Of a stretch of DNA of 54,733 nucleotides, positions 37,746 to 48,306 are shown piece by piece. The first letter of the stretch is position 1. Every line of letters begins with the position of its first letter. The notes below the pieces were generated by a model. That model had not been told where the DNA came from. It worked only from the letters and a program-made list of their open reading frames with translations, and ran no database searches. Source of the DNA: Siphonobacter sp. SORGH_AS_0500 (lineage in GTDB: Bacteria; Bacteroidota; Bacteroidia; Cytophagales; Spirosomataceae). The stretch spans positions 1-54,733 of the forward strand of contig NZ_NHPP01000025.1 in the NCBI RefSeq assembly GCF_002838835.1, read 5' to 3'. Both the position numbers and the translations under genes were made by a program.

Positions 37746-39442
37746 TGGGTTTCAATGCCCTGGGAGCGAACGGTCTTTTGAAATTCTTCAAGCAATGAAG
37801 ATTTTTCGTACACCGCCCTGGGTATCACCTGTTTTTGACGGGCAAAGGCTACCAGCATACCCACGGCTTCGCCAATGCTCCATTCCACGGGATGTAGTCG
37901 GTAACAGCCATTGGTAATGTGAGTGGTGCCAATGTTTTTATTGGCGGGCAGGAGGTTACGAACCCGCTGCGGAATCAAGGCTCCGAGCGGAATCTGAAAG
38001 GGCAGCGAGCCAAAATCAATGTAGTTATTCTGGGCCGTGCTGGGATGCAGGTCGATGTGATAATATCCTACGCCCACACTGTCTTTAAAGGGGGCGGCCA
38101 GCGTTTCTTTTTTACCCGTAACCTGGGCTCTCTGTTCGGCTCCCACGTGTTCTTCCCGAATGGTAAAGGCTGCTTTAATCCGTCGGGATTCGCGGATGTA
38201 CGGATATTTGGCAAGTCCATCTTCCGTGCCCATAATATCCTCCCGGAGCCGGAGTCCCGCCCAGCCCGCTCCGCCGTCGGGGCGAGGAGCTTCGGTTTGC
38301 AACCAATACAACAGGGAAAGGCTTAACTGTTTGGCCCGATTGACGTGGTGCGTAAAATCTTTTTCACTGGCACCAATCAGGTTACCCAGGGTGTAATCAT
38401 TCTGGGGCCAGTTGACGAGGGTAATGTCTCCGGGAAAAAATCCGGCTTTAAAATTGGCCTTGTTAATGATCCTCCGGTAATTCCACAAGTTCAGTTTATC
38501 GCCCGTAGCAATCCCTTCTGGATGGAAGCCCAGAGCTTTGGGGACCAGCGTTTTCGGATTGGAGTACGATAGATCGAGCAATTTCCCCGACCAGGCTGGC
38601 GTAAATTTAGGCGTGTAATTGGACCAGAAACTGTACTCTTTGGGTTTGTCAATGACAAAAGTGGATCCGGGAATGTAATCCAAAGCCATGCACATGGTGA
38701 AGGCCTGAACGTTATTGGGGTCGGCTTTTTCGGGGGCATGTAACTCATTGGTTTCTTTTCTGGATTCCGCTCCGGTAACGAATTCCGTTCGGGTCAGAGG
38801 TAATAAATCACCCAGTTCAGTTGCATCCACAAAATAAGGAGCCGTCAGAACTATCGTGGTACCTGTGGGGCGGTGGATGGCTTTCAGAGCTTTTACTTCA
38901 TCGCCCTTCACGTCAGCTGCCGTTACCTTATAATTCAAAAGAATGCGTAATTGTCGGGAACTGAGGTAAGGGTTTAGCATCTGCTCCAAAACGGCCAGAG
39001 CTACCTTAGGTTCATGGCAAATTTTAGAAACGGTTCCATCGCCTGGATTGAAATACGTGCGGGATTTAGCGGCCTCCGTTAACGGATAAAACTGTTGATA
39101 ATAGCGACGCACGGAGGTTCTGAATTCGCGGTACAGGCGAGTTGCTCCGTGCGTTTCAATCCAGTCGTGTTCATCGGGAGGAACGCCCTGTTGGGTTACC
39201 TGTCCGCCAATCCAGTCGGTTTCTTCGGTGAGAATAACCGTCTGCTGATTTCGTAAAGCCGCTAAAGCTGCGGCACAGCCACCCAGGCCTCCTCCGGCAA
39301 TGACAACATCGGCGGTGTATTCCTGACCGCTGGCCTTTGAAAAAGAAGCGGCTTGCCCCGACAGGGGAAAGGCCAGAGCGGAGGAAGCCATTAAGCCCCC
39401 ACTGCCCAGGGACAAACGCTCGATAAAATGACGACGATTCAT
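37733..39442 (-). CDS. Exported FAD-dependent oxidoreductase
   Basis: A 569-aa flavoprotein of the FAD_oxidored type. The N-terminus NRRHFIERLSLGSGG resembles a twin-arginine signal, so it is probably folded before export to the periplasm. FAD binding shows as DVVIAGGGLGGCAAALAAL (GxGxxG at residues 50-55), then TEETDWIGGQVTQQGVPPDEH, typical of this family in glycan loci. The C-terminus has THITNGCYRLHPVEWSIGEAVG. Intact. It overlaps the GH20 start by 13 bp, so they are co-translated. The substrate is unknown; it could oxidise a sugar or a sugar-linked group. A terminator-like hairpin separates it from susD. Confidence 0.85.
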   Translation of the reverse strand: MNRRHFIERLSLGSGGLMASSALAFPLSGQAASFSKASGQEYTADVVIAGGGLGGCAAALAALRNQQTVILTEETDWIGGQVTQQGVPPDEHDWIETHGATRLYREFRTSVRRYYQQFYPLTEAAKSRTYFNPGDGTVSKICHEPKVALAVLEQMLNPYLSSRQLRILLNYKVTAADVKGDEVKALKAIHRPTGTTIVLTAPYFVDATELGDLLPLTRTEFVTGAESRKETNELHAPEKADPNNVQAFTMCMALDYIPGSTFVIDKPKEYSFWSNYTPKFTPAWSGKLLDLSYSNPKTLVPKALGFHPEGIATGDKLNLWNYRRIINKANFKAGFFPGDITLVNWPQNDYTLGNLIGASEKDFTHHVNRAKQLSLSLLYWLQTEAPRPDGGAGWAGLRLREDIMGTEDGLAKYPYIRESRRIKAAFTIREEHVGAEQRAQVTGKKETLAAPFKDSVGVGYYHIDLHPSTAQNNYIDFGSLPFQIPLGALIPQRVRNLLPANKNIGTTHITNGCYRLHPVEWSIGEAVGMLVAFARQKQVIPRAVYEKSSLLEEFQKTVRSQGIETQWPA

Positions 39443-39462
39443 ACGTAATTATAAAAAAGAAG

Positions 39463-39493
39463 CTTCCCCCAGCTAAATCTTATCTGGGGGAAG
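39463..39493 (-). terminator. Intrinsic terminator/attenuator between susD and the FAD oxidoreductase gene
   Basis: The stem CTTCCCCCAG/CTGGGGGAAG (39463-39472 with 39484-39493) is perfect. On the minus strand it is followed by CTTCTTTTTT. It lies within the 57-bp gap inside an otherwise tight cluster, so it probably lowers expression of the downstream genes relative to susCD. Confidence 0.75.
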
Positions 39494-39499
39494 GAAAAT

Positions 39500-41194
39500 T
39501 TACCAATTAGGATTCTGCGTAAGCTTCGGATTAATATCTCGTTCGGTCTGAGGAACGGGTAATAGTTCCAATCGGGGATACCAGTACCGTTGTTCCCGCA
39601 TGAACCGTTGGGATTCGCTGTTGTTATAAACGGGAATGTTATTCAGATCATGAGCTGCGGAGCTGGTGAACGTAGGAGGAGCGGCAAGGGTGGTTGCCGT
39701 TTTAGGAACGCCCACAATCTTCTGCGGCATGACCAGCTCTCCGATTCCGTACCGACGAATGTCAAACCAGCGGAAGCCTTCCATGGCCAGCTCCGCTACC
39801 CGTTCCCGACGAATGAGCTGACGCAGTTTCGTGGGACTGGTTCGAACCTCTGCTTCTACTACGGGCTGTTTGGCTCGCTGCCGGACTTGATTGATCGCAT
39901 TGATTACGGAATCATCCACCTGATTTAACTCGATTTTAGCTTCAGCGTACAGCAGAAGAATTTCAGCGTATCGCATCAGAATAAAGCCTACCCGCGAAGT
40001 AAAGGCATTTTCTTCGGTTAAGGTATACTTGGCGTGCAGCAAACCTACTCCACTTTTGCCGGGACCAAAGGCGTTATCAAAATCGGCATTGGTGCGGGTA
40101 ATCCAGCTACCGTCCGTATTTCGAAACGAGGTGGTATTCTGATAAATGGTGTAAACCAGCGTCTGCAAATTCATGCGGATGGTATCACCGGGCAAGGCTA
40201 CCGTATACTTTAAGCGAAGATCGCGGTTACGGCTGGGTTTGCTGGGGTCATAAACCGTAGATTCATCAATCCGTTTGCCATCTTTGGCTTCAAACATATC
40301 GACGAGTCTTTGTTGGGGGAATCGTCCCGATTGCCCGCCCGCTGACCGGGAGATACTGCCCAGCGGCAGGTACGTAATCGAATTGGCATCGGCTTCCGAG
40401 TGCAGGACATGAAACATGATTTCTTTGCCCGCATTACTGAGTTGTCCGGTTCTGGTGAATAAATCCCCAAAGTTTGGATTCAGACTCAATCCTGCTCCGT
40501 CGATGATTTGTTTGGAAGCATTCGCCGCAACCTGGTATTCTTTATTATACAAAGCGGTGCGAGCTTTCAAGCCCAGAGCAACCGCCTTACTAACCCGTCC
40601 GTAGTCCGCTGGGGCCCAGGCCAGAACGCTACTTGCTGCGTCGAGTTCATCGTAAATAAATTTGATGATCTCGGCTTTTGACGTTCGGGTTTGTGTGTAA
40701 AATTCTTCTGGCGATAAAGGTTTCGTGAGTAAGGGAGCATCGCCAAACATAAAAGCCAGGTAAAAGTAAGCATAGGCCCGTAAGACCCGGGCTTCGGCCT
40801 GCAAGCGGTTATACGTAGCCGCCGGAACATTCCCTTTCCCTTTTTCCATGCCTTCAATCATCGTGTTCGCTCGTTGAATGGTCGCATAGGCAAAGGTCCA
40901 GATGTTTTGGGCGTGAGCGTTGTACACATCAATATTGCCTTCGCCTAAATCAAGTCCACGCAGCAGGGCTAAATCCGTCCAACCATCCATCATGGACTGA
41001 TAGGGCGTGTTTCCCGTATTCCAGTAGGCCGAACGGTATAGGGCTGTTAAGGCTCCGTTCATTTCGTTCTGGTTATTGAAAAACTCACCCGTAGCCGGGG
41101 CATCCAAGGGGGCCTGGGCTAAGTAATCTTTGCAACCCGAAAACAGGGTCATCGATACGCAAAGGCTTAGTATAGAGAGGAATCTGTATTTCAT
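39500..41194 (-). CDS. susD: SusD/RagB-family glycan-binding lipoprotein (second pair)
   Basis: A 564-aa surface lipoprotein with the lipobox LFSGC at residues 16-20 (MKYRFLSILSLCVSMTLFSGC). SusD signatures include EFFNNQNEMNGALTALYRSAY, ARVLRAYAYFYLAFMFGDAP and RYAEILLLYAEAKIELNQV, plus the C-terminal RWFDIRRYG and QTERDINPKLTQNPNW. It starts 5 bp after the corrected stop of susC and is intact. It is clearly different from the first SusD, in line with a different glycan (GH20-linked). Confidence 0.95.
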   Translation of the reverse strand: MKYRFLSILSLCVSMTLFSGCKDYLAQAPLDAPATGEFFNNQNEMNGALTALYRSAYWNTGNTPYQSMMDGWTDLALLRGLDLGEGNIDVYNAHAQNIWTFAYATIQRANTMIEGMEKGKGNVPAATYNRLQAEARVLRAYAYFYLAFMFGDAPLLTKPLSPEEFYTQTRTSKAEIIKFIYDELDAASSVLAWAPADYGRVSKAVALGLKARTALYNKEYQVAANASKQIIDGAGLSLNPNFGDLFTRTGQLSNAGKEIMFHVLHSEADANSITYLPLGSISRSAGGQSGRFPQQRLVDMFEAKDGKRIDESTVYDPSKPSRNRDLRLKYTVALPGDTIRMNLQTLVYTIYQNTTSFRNTDGSWITRTNADFDNAFGPGKSGVGLLHAKYTLTEENAFTSRVGFILMRYAEILLLYAEAKIELNQVDDSVINAINQVRQRAKQPVVEAEVRTSPTKLRQLIRRERVAELAMEGFRWFDIRRYGIGELVMPQKIVGVPKTATTLAAPPTFTSSAAHDLNNIPVYNNSESQRFMREQRYWYPRLELLPVPQTERDINPKLTQNPNW

Positions 41195-41199
41195 GAGGG

Positions 41200-44100
41200 T
41201 TAAAAATTAAGATTTAAACCGACGGTGTAGGTACGCATGATGGGGTAAAACTCACCACCCGTATCCCGTTGTTCAGGATCGAAACCGGGGAAGAAGTTAG
41301 TCCAGGTAATCAGGTTCTGGCCGCTGAGGTAAATACGAGCCGATTTGATTCGAGCCTTATTGGTAAAGCCCGTAGGCAGGGTATAGCCTACCACCATATT
41401 TTTGAGACGTAAGTAAGCCGCCGAACGTACCCAGAAAGAGGAGGTTACGTAGTTGTTGGGCATACTGTTAACGGTCAGACGCGGATAGGCAGCATTGGTG
41501 TTGTCAGACGACCAGGAATCTTTCTGATACTCAAACATGGTCCCCTGGAAGTTGGAGGAGAAGAACGGGCGGGCCGCCGTTCCCGACAGGTAATTATCCT
41601 TTTTCCCTACACCCTGAAGGAAAACGGTAAAGTCAAATCCTTTATACTGGCCGGAGAGGTTAAGACTGTATTCGTAGCGTGGGAAGTAGTTACCCAGGAT
41701 GGTGCGATCATACCCATCGATTTTTCCGTCTGGCTTGCCCTCGGGGCCGCTGATGTCCCGGTAGCGAATATCACCGGGAGCGGTGTTGCCGTAATGGAAA
41801 GGGGCATTTTTTACTTCTTCTGCCGTCTGGAAAAACCCATCCGCCAGATAGCCGTAATACGAATCCAGAGCAGAGCCTTCCTGCTGAATGGTAGCTCCGT
41901 TGATGATAGGTTTACCGCCATTGCGTAACAGCGTATTTTTGACATCCGAAGCATTTAATTGAACCTGGTAACTAAAAGCTCCGACTTTATCACGCCAGCC
42001 TAGTCCTAGCTCCCAGCCTTTGTTTCGCATAGAACCGGAGTTTACAAACGGAGCGGTTAAGCCCACATACGAAGGAATGGGGACCAACTGAAGCATATCG
42101 ACAATATCCCGCTGGAAGAAATCAGCCGTCAGGTTAAGTCGTTTTGAGCAGACTCATGTCAAAACCCAGATCCAGAATCCGGGAGGTTTCCCAGCGAATT
42201 CCTGCATTAGCCGCGTTCGTAAGAGCATAACCAGGCACGACGACATTACCGAAGTAGTAGTTATAAGCCGTTCCCGAATTAAATAAAGCGTAGGTCGGGT
42301 AGTAGTCTGCTACCCCGCCACGAATCAGATTTTGGTTACCCAGAGATCCGTACGAAGCCCGGATTTTGGCTTCGCTAATGGTAGAGCGAAGACTTTCCCA
42401 GAAGGATTCCTGAGAAATCCGCCAGCCGCCAGAGACGGAAGGGAAGAGCTTCCACCAGTTGTTTTCCCGGAAACGGGAAGAGGCATCCCAGCGGCCATTG
42501 ACTTCCAGCAAATAACGCTCGTCATAGGTATAATTCAGTCGAGCGTAAGCCGACACCATGGAAAAGCGGCTTTCGCCTCCGTTCAGCGTCTGTCCTAACT
42601 GATCACCACTACTTAGGTAAGGACGGTCGGGCGAGAGTAAATTCTGACGGAAGGTGTTGATAAAGCTCGTTTTGAAATCTTCTGTGCTGAAGCCCGCCAG
42701 ACCCGTAAAGGCGTGTTTACCCAGGGCTTTGGTGTACGTGGCCTGGGCCCGGAATAGATTTTGGTTATTCTGGGAAATGTTATCGGAGAGTGAGTTAAGA
42801 GCGGGCCACGAACGTTGATAAATCATGGTATTATTAGCCACGTCCGCTGAATAGATGTCGTACTGATCGACGAAATTGCGAGCCCGATTGGTGTAATAGT
42901 TCGAGCTGTAGGTGGCTAGTAATTCCAGCCCTTCGATGGGGGTATAGGTAAGGGTTCCTTTGATGATGCGGGAATCCGTTAAGCTACGGTCAAAACCACC
43001 GTCCTGGGCCTTGGCGGCAGGGTTAGAGTTAGCCCAGCCTTCGCCCCACTGTCCGGTATCGAAACGGCCTGGGGTAATGGCGGGAAGCCCAATCATCTCA
43101 CGAATCAGGTACTGAGGCGAAGATTGTCCCGGCCAGAGTCGGTTGGAATTATTTAATACCAGATCCACCGAGGCATTCAGCTTTTTCGTGATACTAATAT
43201 CCGTGTTAAAGCGAAGGTCCAGGCGTTTGTAATTGGTGTTCGCTGTGAGTCCGTTTTGATTTAAAAAACTGCCCGAAGCAAAGGTTTTAATGCGATCACC
43301 ACCCACGGAGAGGGTGAGGCTGTGGTTTTGCATCAGCCCGGAATTGGTCAGCACCAGTTTTTGCCAGTCGGTGTTGAAAATGGTTTTATTATCCGGGCCT
43401 GTGTTCTGGTAAGCCGCAATTTGCTGGGTAAAAGTGGCGGGAAGTCCGCTGTTAGCCTGGGCTACATCCCAGTACATCATGTGTTCCAGAGCACTTACTT
43501 TCTTCGGTAAATCCGTAGGACTTTGCTTCAAAGCGTAGCTATTATAGCTGATGTTAACGCCTTTGGCTCCGCGTTTGGTCGTGACCAAGACCACCCCATT
43601 GGCGGCTCGGGAACCGTAAACGGCGGCAGCGGCGGCATCCTTTAAAATGGAAATGCTGGCGATGTTATTCGGATCAATGGCATCCAGACTCATCTCCACG
43701 TTGTCCACCAGAATCAAAGGACTCTGACCCGCATTGATAGAGCCTACGCCCCGAATGCGAATGGTGCCAGCATCCCCGCCGGGTACGCCCGACTGCTGGG
43801 TAATGGTTACGCCGGGAGCGGCTCCCTGCAGGGCCAGGGAAGTAGAACCTACCTGACGATTGGTGAGGGTTTTGGGTTCGATAATGGCCACCGATCCGGT
43901 CAGATTGACCTTTTTCTGAGTGCCATAGCCCACCACGACTACCTCGTTTAATTTCTTGGATTCTTCACTAAGCACCGCGTTATACTCCCCGGCTCCATTA
44001 AAAGGAACTTCCTGCGTAGTGGTGCCGAGGTAAGAAAAGACCAGTATCCCCGAAGGGCTACCGGGTCTGAGCGTATAGCGTCCATCGGTGTCCGTGGTGG

Positions 44101-44275
44101 TACCTGTAGTAGTGTTTTTAACAACTACCGTTACTCCGGGTAGGGCCTCTCCATTATCCGCCGTTACCCTGCCTCTTACGATCAGACTTTGTGCTGAAAG
44201 TGTACATACTTGCATCAGCACCAGAAAAAAGGCTAGCAGCCATTCCCGGTGCCGGGATTGGGTAAAATTCATCAT
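41200..44275 (-). CDS. susC: SusC/RagA-family TonB-dependent transporter (second pair; frame broken)
   Basis: An outer-membrane importer partnering the adjacent SusD. I chose the ATG at 44275 (MMNFTQSRHREWLLAFFLVL; the second Met at 44272 is equally possible). An upstream ATG at 44341 would overlap the DUF4127 gene and adds no signal. Domains: carboxypeptidase-like regulatory (VRGRVTADNGEALPGVTVVV), NEVVVVGYGTQKKV, the plug (DAGTIRIRGVGSINAG, LKDAAAAAVYGSRAANGVVLVTTKRG) and the barrel up to the terminal TYTVGLNLNF. Two adjacent bases are missing near 42140-42146; restoring an A and a C gives LLKNRLNLTADFFQRD, the standard SusC wording, and 1025 aa. Confidence 0.93.
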
Positions 44276-44306
44276 CGCATGAAGTAAAATATGAGGTGAA
44301 ACTAGG

Positions 44307-45880
44307 TTAATTCTTCCGCGAACAATCCAGATCAAAATCAATCAGAGCTTCAAAGGTGCGGTGCCAGGGAAGACTGAATTGCAGATGCTGGGGTCGTTGG
44401 CAGAAAGAAGCAAAAGGTTTAGAGGTAAAGTAATCCTGCTCAAGCGTTTTCAAATACCCTTGTAATCGATCCAGACAGAAGGCTTCCACCTGCTTGTTCC
44501 GGCTTTCATCCAGAATGAGTGCTCCTAACCCGGGTTTACCAAAGCGGCGGTTGGCTTCCGGGCGAATCAGCGTGTGGAAATAATAATCATCCAGAACCCG
44601 GTTGAGTAAAAACCATTGCTGGGCCGAGTACAGGGCGGTTTTGGGTTGTTTAAAACGTTGCGAAGCCAGGTAATACGTAACGCCTTGGGGTAAAGCCGTT
44701 CCCAACGTATTTCCGGCGGTATTCCAGGATGCATACCCACTCAAGGCGGGTAGTAACTGGTGTTTGATGAGTAATGCTGAAAAAACGGAATCTCCGCCCT
44801 GCACATTCCCAACGGGATCAATGTCTGCTACGATAACGTGCTTTCTCGAAGCCAGCTTTTCTTTGATTTCGTTTACAAAAGAGATCGCTCGTTGAGGCTG
44901 CTGACGGGAGGTATATACGTATAACAAAATCTGAGCGTCTGCTTCCTTGTCAACCTGGGTAGCTCCGGCGGATTCAATCTGATAACGCACCGAAGTCGTC
45001 AGCGGACGGTCTTCAAAAGGCATCGCCCGTTTGGAGAGGGAATCCGACGAATAATAGACTTTGATTTTAGGAGTAAAAGCAGCCTTTTGGGTCAGGAAAC
45101 GAGCTAACAGCAACATAGATACCTCATCCGTACCGGGTTGTAATGCTACTTTCGCCTGAAGGTTTTGCTGGTGGATCTGCTCCCGTAAGCGTTGCCCTTC
45201 CGCGATGTGAACACCCTGGGGTTTGGCATCATCCTGCGTGATGAGCAGGTAATCAATCATTCCTTTTTTTACCCATTCAATGGCTTTCTGATTGATGGTA
45301 TGGTTGCGAAGCCGTGCCTGTTGGTAATCAGCCAGTGCCGTTGCCGGAATAACCTTCGCTAACTGAGCGGTTTCTTCCTGACGGGAAGGGTCAGGGGAAA
45401 TTTCGGCCCAACGAGCTAACTGGGCCCGGTAAGCGTCATTCTTCATATCAGCCGAAGGGGCTAGTCGCATCAGTACACTCTGAGCATAGAGAGGCAGACG
45501 AGGAGCTTTTTCCCGGAGTTTGGCAATAATCTCCAGTCGCTTTACTGCCGTTTCCAGCGGCACCTGATGAACGCGTGACCCCACAAGTCCGCCATACGCT
45601 AGCATATCCAGGCAAACAATGGCCGCATCAAAGGACGAAAGATCCTGGGAAAGAATCCACTGCCCAATGCTTCCGACTGGCCCGGTGTGGTAAACTGGCC
45701 CAGCATCGCCAACGGTGGGGCTACGACTTCGGCCCCGGCAATTTGCCCCATTCGCTGCGTGAATTGCAAACAGGGGGGACGGTCATCCAGGGGAATTAGC
45801 AAAATCCGGTTTTTCCCTGGTTTCTGTGCCGTTACGGAAAAACTCCAGAAGATCATCAAAAACAACAAAGAGCGAATCAT
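44307..45880 (-). CDS. DUF4127-family protein (one frameshift)
   Basis: A secreted protein of unknown function. The signal peptide (MIRSLLFLMIFWSFSVTAQ) is followed by KNRILLIPLDDRPPC, the DUF4127 hallmark. Further conserved-looking blocks are LDMLAYGGLVGSR, MIDYLLITQDDAKPQG, ALQPGTDEVSMLLLARFL and ASWNTAGNTLGTAL. One base is missing near 45661; correction reads ALGQWILSQDLSSFDAAIVCLDMLAYGG and gives 524 aa. It overlaps the MFS gene by 4 bp and precedes susC by 31 bp, so it is part of the sugar cluster. The many Asp-rich motifs suggest an enzyme, but no activity can be assigned. Confidence 0.85.
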
Positions 45881-47109
45881 GCGGTATAGGTTTGCTCGGG
45901 TTTATAGCCCTTCATTCCAAAAAAAGTGATGTATGCGTAGCAAATCAAGGGTAATACAAAAGCAATCGACCAGTTGTAATGATCAATGAGATACCCCTGT
46001 CCGTAGGAGACAATGGCTCCTCCTGCAATGGCGGTGGACAGGTAACCGGAAGCCTGTGAGGTAGCCGCTCCCAGCCCTTTTACCGATAGTGAAAAAATGA
46101 TGGCAAACATCACGGAGTTACATACCCCCAGGGCAATCATACTCCAGATAGCCACATATCCATTCGTATTCAGCGAGCAGAAAATTAACGCCATGGAAGC
46201 GAAGCCCAGAGCGGTTAGCAGGCGTGCGGGAGCCACGGATTTTAAGACCACAGAGCCAATCAACCGACCGGCCAGCATTCCTCCCCAATAGAAAGCTACA
46301 AAGGTATTGGCTTCATTTTCAGATATTTGGAGAGTATCGGCAATGTAGTTGGTAAGAAAGGTCCCGACGGATACTTCGGCTCCTACGTAACAGAAAAGCC
46401 CTAAAACGCCGTAACGTAAATGGCGGTAGGTAAACGGCCCTCGGGCTTCTTTCGTATGAGAATGATTAGCGGTTAAAGTGGGTAATTTCAGTTTCCAGAC
46501 GGCTACGGCAATCAACAGAAGCACCAGCGAAATGCCGAGATAAGGGTAATGCACAGCCTCACTTGATGCATGTTCGAGTGGGCCCAAAATGAACGCAGAA
46601 CCAAAAAGAGGGGCCGTGGTTGTCCCGATGGACCCAACCCCCTGAATGAGTGTTAAACGCGAAGAGGCGGTTTTCGCGGGCCCCAGAATGGTAATGTAAG
46701 GATTCGCGGCTACCTGTAGTAGAACCATACCAATGGCAATGACAAACAAGGCCCCCAGAAACAGGTAATATTCATGCAGGAGAGCCGCTGGTAAAAACAG
46801 GGCAGCTCCCAGGGAAGCAATCATAAATCCCCTAACCATCCCTGATTTATAGCCTACTTTTTCAACGATTTTCCCGGCTGGAATGGACATGATTCCGTAG
46901 GTGAGAAAAAAGTAGAATTGGACCAGTGAGGATTGAGAGTAAGATAAATCAAATCCCTTTTTGAAAAAAGGCACCAGCGTATCGTTCAGACAGGTAATAA
47001 AACCGATCATAAAGTATAAAACCGCCAGCGATACCAGAGTTGGTTTATAGGAAGTTACCTGTGAATCCTCACTGGATTGCGTAAACTCAGAAACGGGGAT
47101 GTTAGCCAT
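45877..47109 (-). CDS. MFS sugar permease (FucP/GlcNAc-porter type)
   Basis: A 410-aa inner-membrane major-facilitator porter with about 12 helices. FucP-like signatures include LVQFYFFLTYGIMSIPAGKIVEKVGYKSG and VLLQVAANPYITILGP. Family members import L-fucose, glucose or N-acetylglucosamine with protons or sodium. Intact. It starts 3 bp after the stop of the epimerase gene and overlaps the DUF4127 gene by 4 bp. With GH20 and AGE genes in the same cluster, an N-acetylhexosamine is the most likely substrate; this is inference. Confidence 0.9.
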   Translation of the reverse strand: MANIPVSEFTQSSEDSQVTSYKPTLVSLAVLYFMIGFITCLNDTLVPFFKKGFDLSYSQSSLVQFYFFLTYGIMSIPAGKIVEKVGYKSGMVRGFMIASLGAALFLPAALLHEYYLFLGALFVIAIGMVLLQVAANPYITILGPAKTASSRLTLIQGVGSIGTTTAPLFGSAFILGPLEHASSEAVHYPYLGISLVLLLIAVAVWKLKLPTLTANHSHTKEARGPFTYRHLRYGVLGLFCYVGAEVSVGTFLTNYIADTLQISENEANTFVAFYWGGMLAGRLIGSVVLKSVAPARLLTALGFASMALIFCSLNTNGYVAIWSMIALGVCNSVMFAIIFSLSVKGLGAATSQASGYLSTAIAGGAIVSYGQGYLIDHYNWSIAFVLPLICYAYITFFGMKGYKPEQTYTA

Positions 47110-47112
47110 AGT

Positions 47113-48306
47113 CTAATCCTGATAAAGCGGGCTTTCTTTTTTTGTGGCAATGGCCCGAAGCGTCTGGCTGCATTGATACAAACCTCGGGGTACGTGAAAA
47201 CAGCCTTTCCATTTGCCACCTTTCAGCGGTAAAAGTACGTCACCCTGGCGATTCAGGTAACCAAACCACTCGGGGTATTCTGCATCTTTAAAATGAGTCC
47301 AGGTATACGCATGGATTTTTTCAAACCATTCCCAGCAACGTTCATCGTCCGTATGCAGGTACGCTTTTAAAAGACTAACCAGCGTTTCCACGTGCACCCA
47401 CCAGAGCTTCTGATCCCATTCCAGTTGTTGAGGCGGATGTCCTTTGACATCCAGGAAATAGAAAATGCCCTCGTGTTCCGAATCCCAACCGTATTCGATC
47501 AGTGATAAGGTAAGGTCTTTAGCCTTGGTAATGAGTTCTTTGTCTCCCCGGCGTTCGGCTAAATCCATGATAAACCACATGGATTCCAGGCCATGCCCCG
47601 GATTAATCAAACGTCCTTCAAACGAGTCAGAAAAACGGTTATCCAACCCAATATTCTCGAGGATCAGGTTCAGGTCAGGGCGATAAAATTCTTCCATCAC
47701 CGCATGAATCCCTTTTTGAATCGTTTCTTCTACCAAAGCCGGGTCCAGCAAATGCTCTAGTTCCAGCACCAGATTGCAAAGAATCATGGGTAAGGCGAAA
47801 TTCTTCAAAGGCCTGCTTCCCGGATACTGCTTCGTATAAATGCCTTTGGGGTTAGCCTGTTTCGCGAGGATATTCAGGAAGGTTTCTTTGGCTACCTGGG
47901 CATATACCTCATTTCCGGTGGCTCGATGCAATTGGGCCAAACCCATCGCCGCGAAGCAGTCGGAGAAAATATTATAAGGCTGAATCAACGGAGTTCCCTC
48001 CTGAGTTAAGGAGAAATACCAGTTTCCGGCTTCATCACGCCCGTGTTTGAGTAAAAATTCGGCTCCCTGAACGGCACAATCCAGCCACTCTTTTTTAGGT
48101 TCTATCTGGTTATAGAGCATCGCGAAACACCATACCTGCCGTCCTTGTAGCCAAACGAATTTGTCGGTGTCATATACCTGGCCTTGCCGATCCAGACAGG
48201 TAAAAAAGCCTCCGTGTTGAGAATCAATGGAATGCTTCAGCCAAAAAGGGATGATGCCTTCAAGTAACTCATTCTCATAAAGAGTCTGGTAATCAAGTAC
48301 CTTCAT
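47113..48306 (-). CDS. AGE-family epimerase (N-acylglucosamine 2-epimerase-like)
   Basis: A 397-aa cytoplasmic (alpha/alpha)6-barrel enzyme, probably interconverting N-acetylglucosamine and N-acetylmannosamine. Conserved elements are WLQGRQVWCFAMLYN, SDCFAAMGLAQLHRATG, the catalytic-type His in INPGHGLESMWFIMDLAERRGD and WWVHVETLVSLLKAY. No signal peptide, as expected. Intact. It is the first gene of the leftward cluster. An alternative is a mannose or cellobiose 2-epimerase of the same superfamily; the GH20 context favours amino sugars. No neuraminate lyase is present in the window, so a full sialic acid pathway is not shown. Confidence 0.85.
   Translation of the reverse strand: MKVLDYQTLYENELLEGIIPFWLKHSIDSQHGGFFTCLDRQGQVYDTDKFVWLQGRQVWCFAMLYNQIEPKKEWLDCAVQGAEFLLKHGRDEAGNWYFSLTQEGTPLIQPYNIFSDCFAAMGLAQLHRATGNEVYAQVAKETFLNILAKQANPKGIYTKQYPGSRPLKNFALPMILCNLVLELEHLLDPALVEETIQKGIHAVMEEFYRPDLNLILENIGLDNRFSDSFEGRLINPGHGLESMWFIMDLAERRGDKELITKAKDLTLSLIEYGWDSEHEGIFYFLDVKGHPPQQLEWDQKLWWVHVETLVSLLKAYLHTDDERCWEWFEKIHAYTWTHFKDAEYPEWFGYLNRQGDVLLPLKGGKWKGCFHVPRGLYQCSQTLRAIATKKESPLYQD

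Noticed and set aside
47113..48306. Complete sialic acid catabolic operon led by the epimerase
   Set aside because: No neuraminate lyase, sialidase or ManNAc kinase is visible; the cluster supports amino-sugar use only in general terms.
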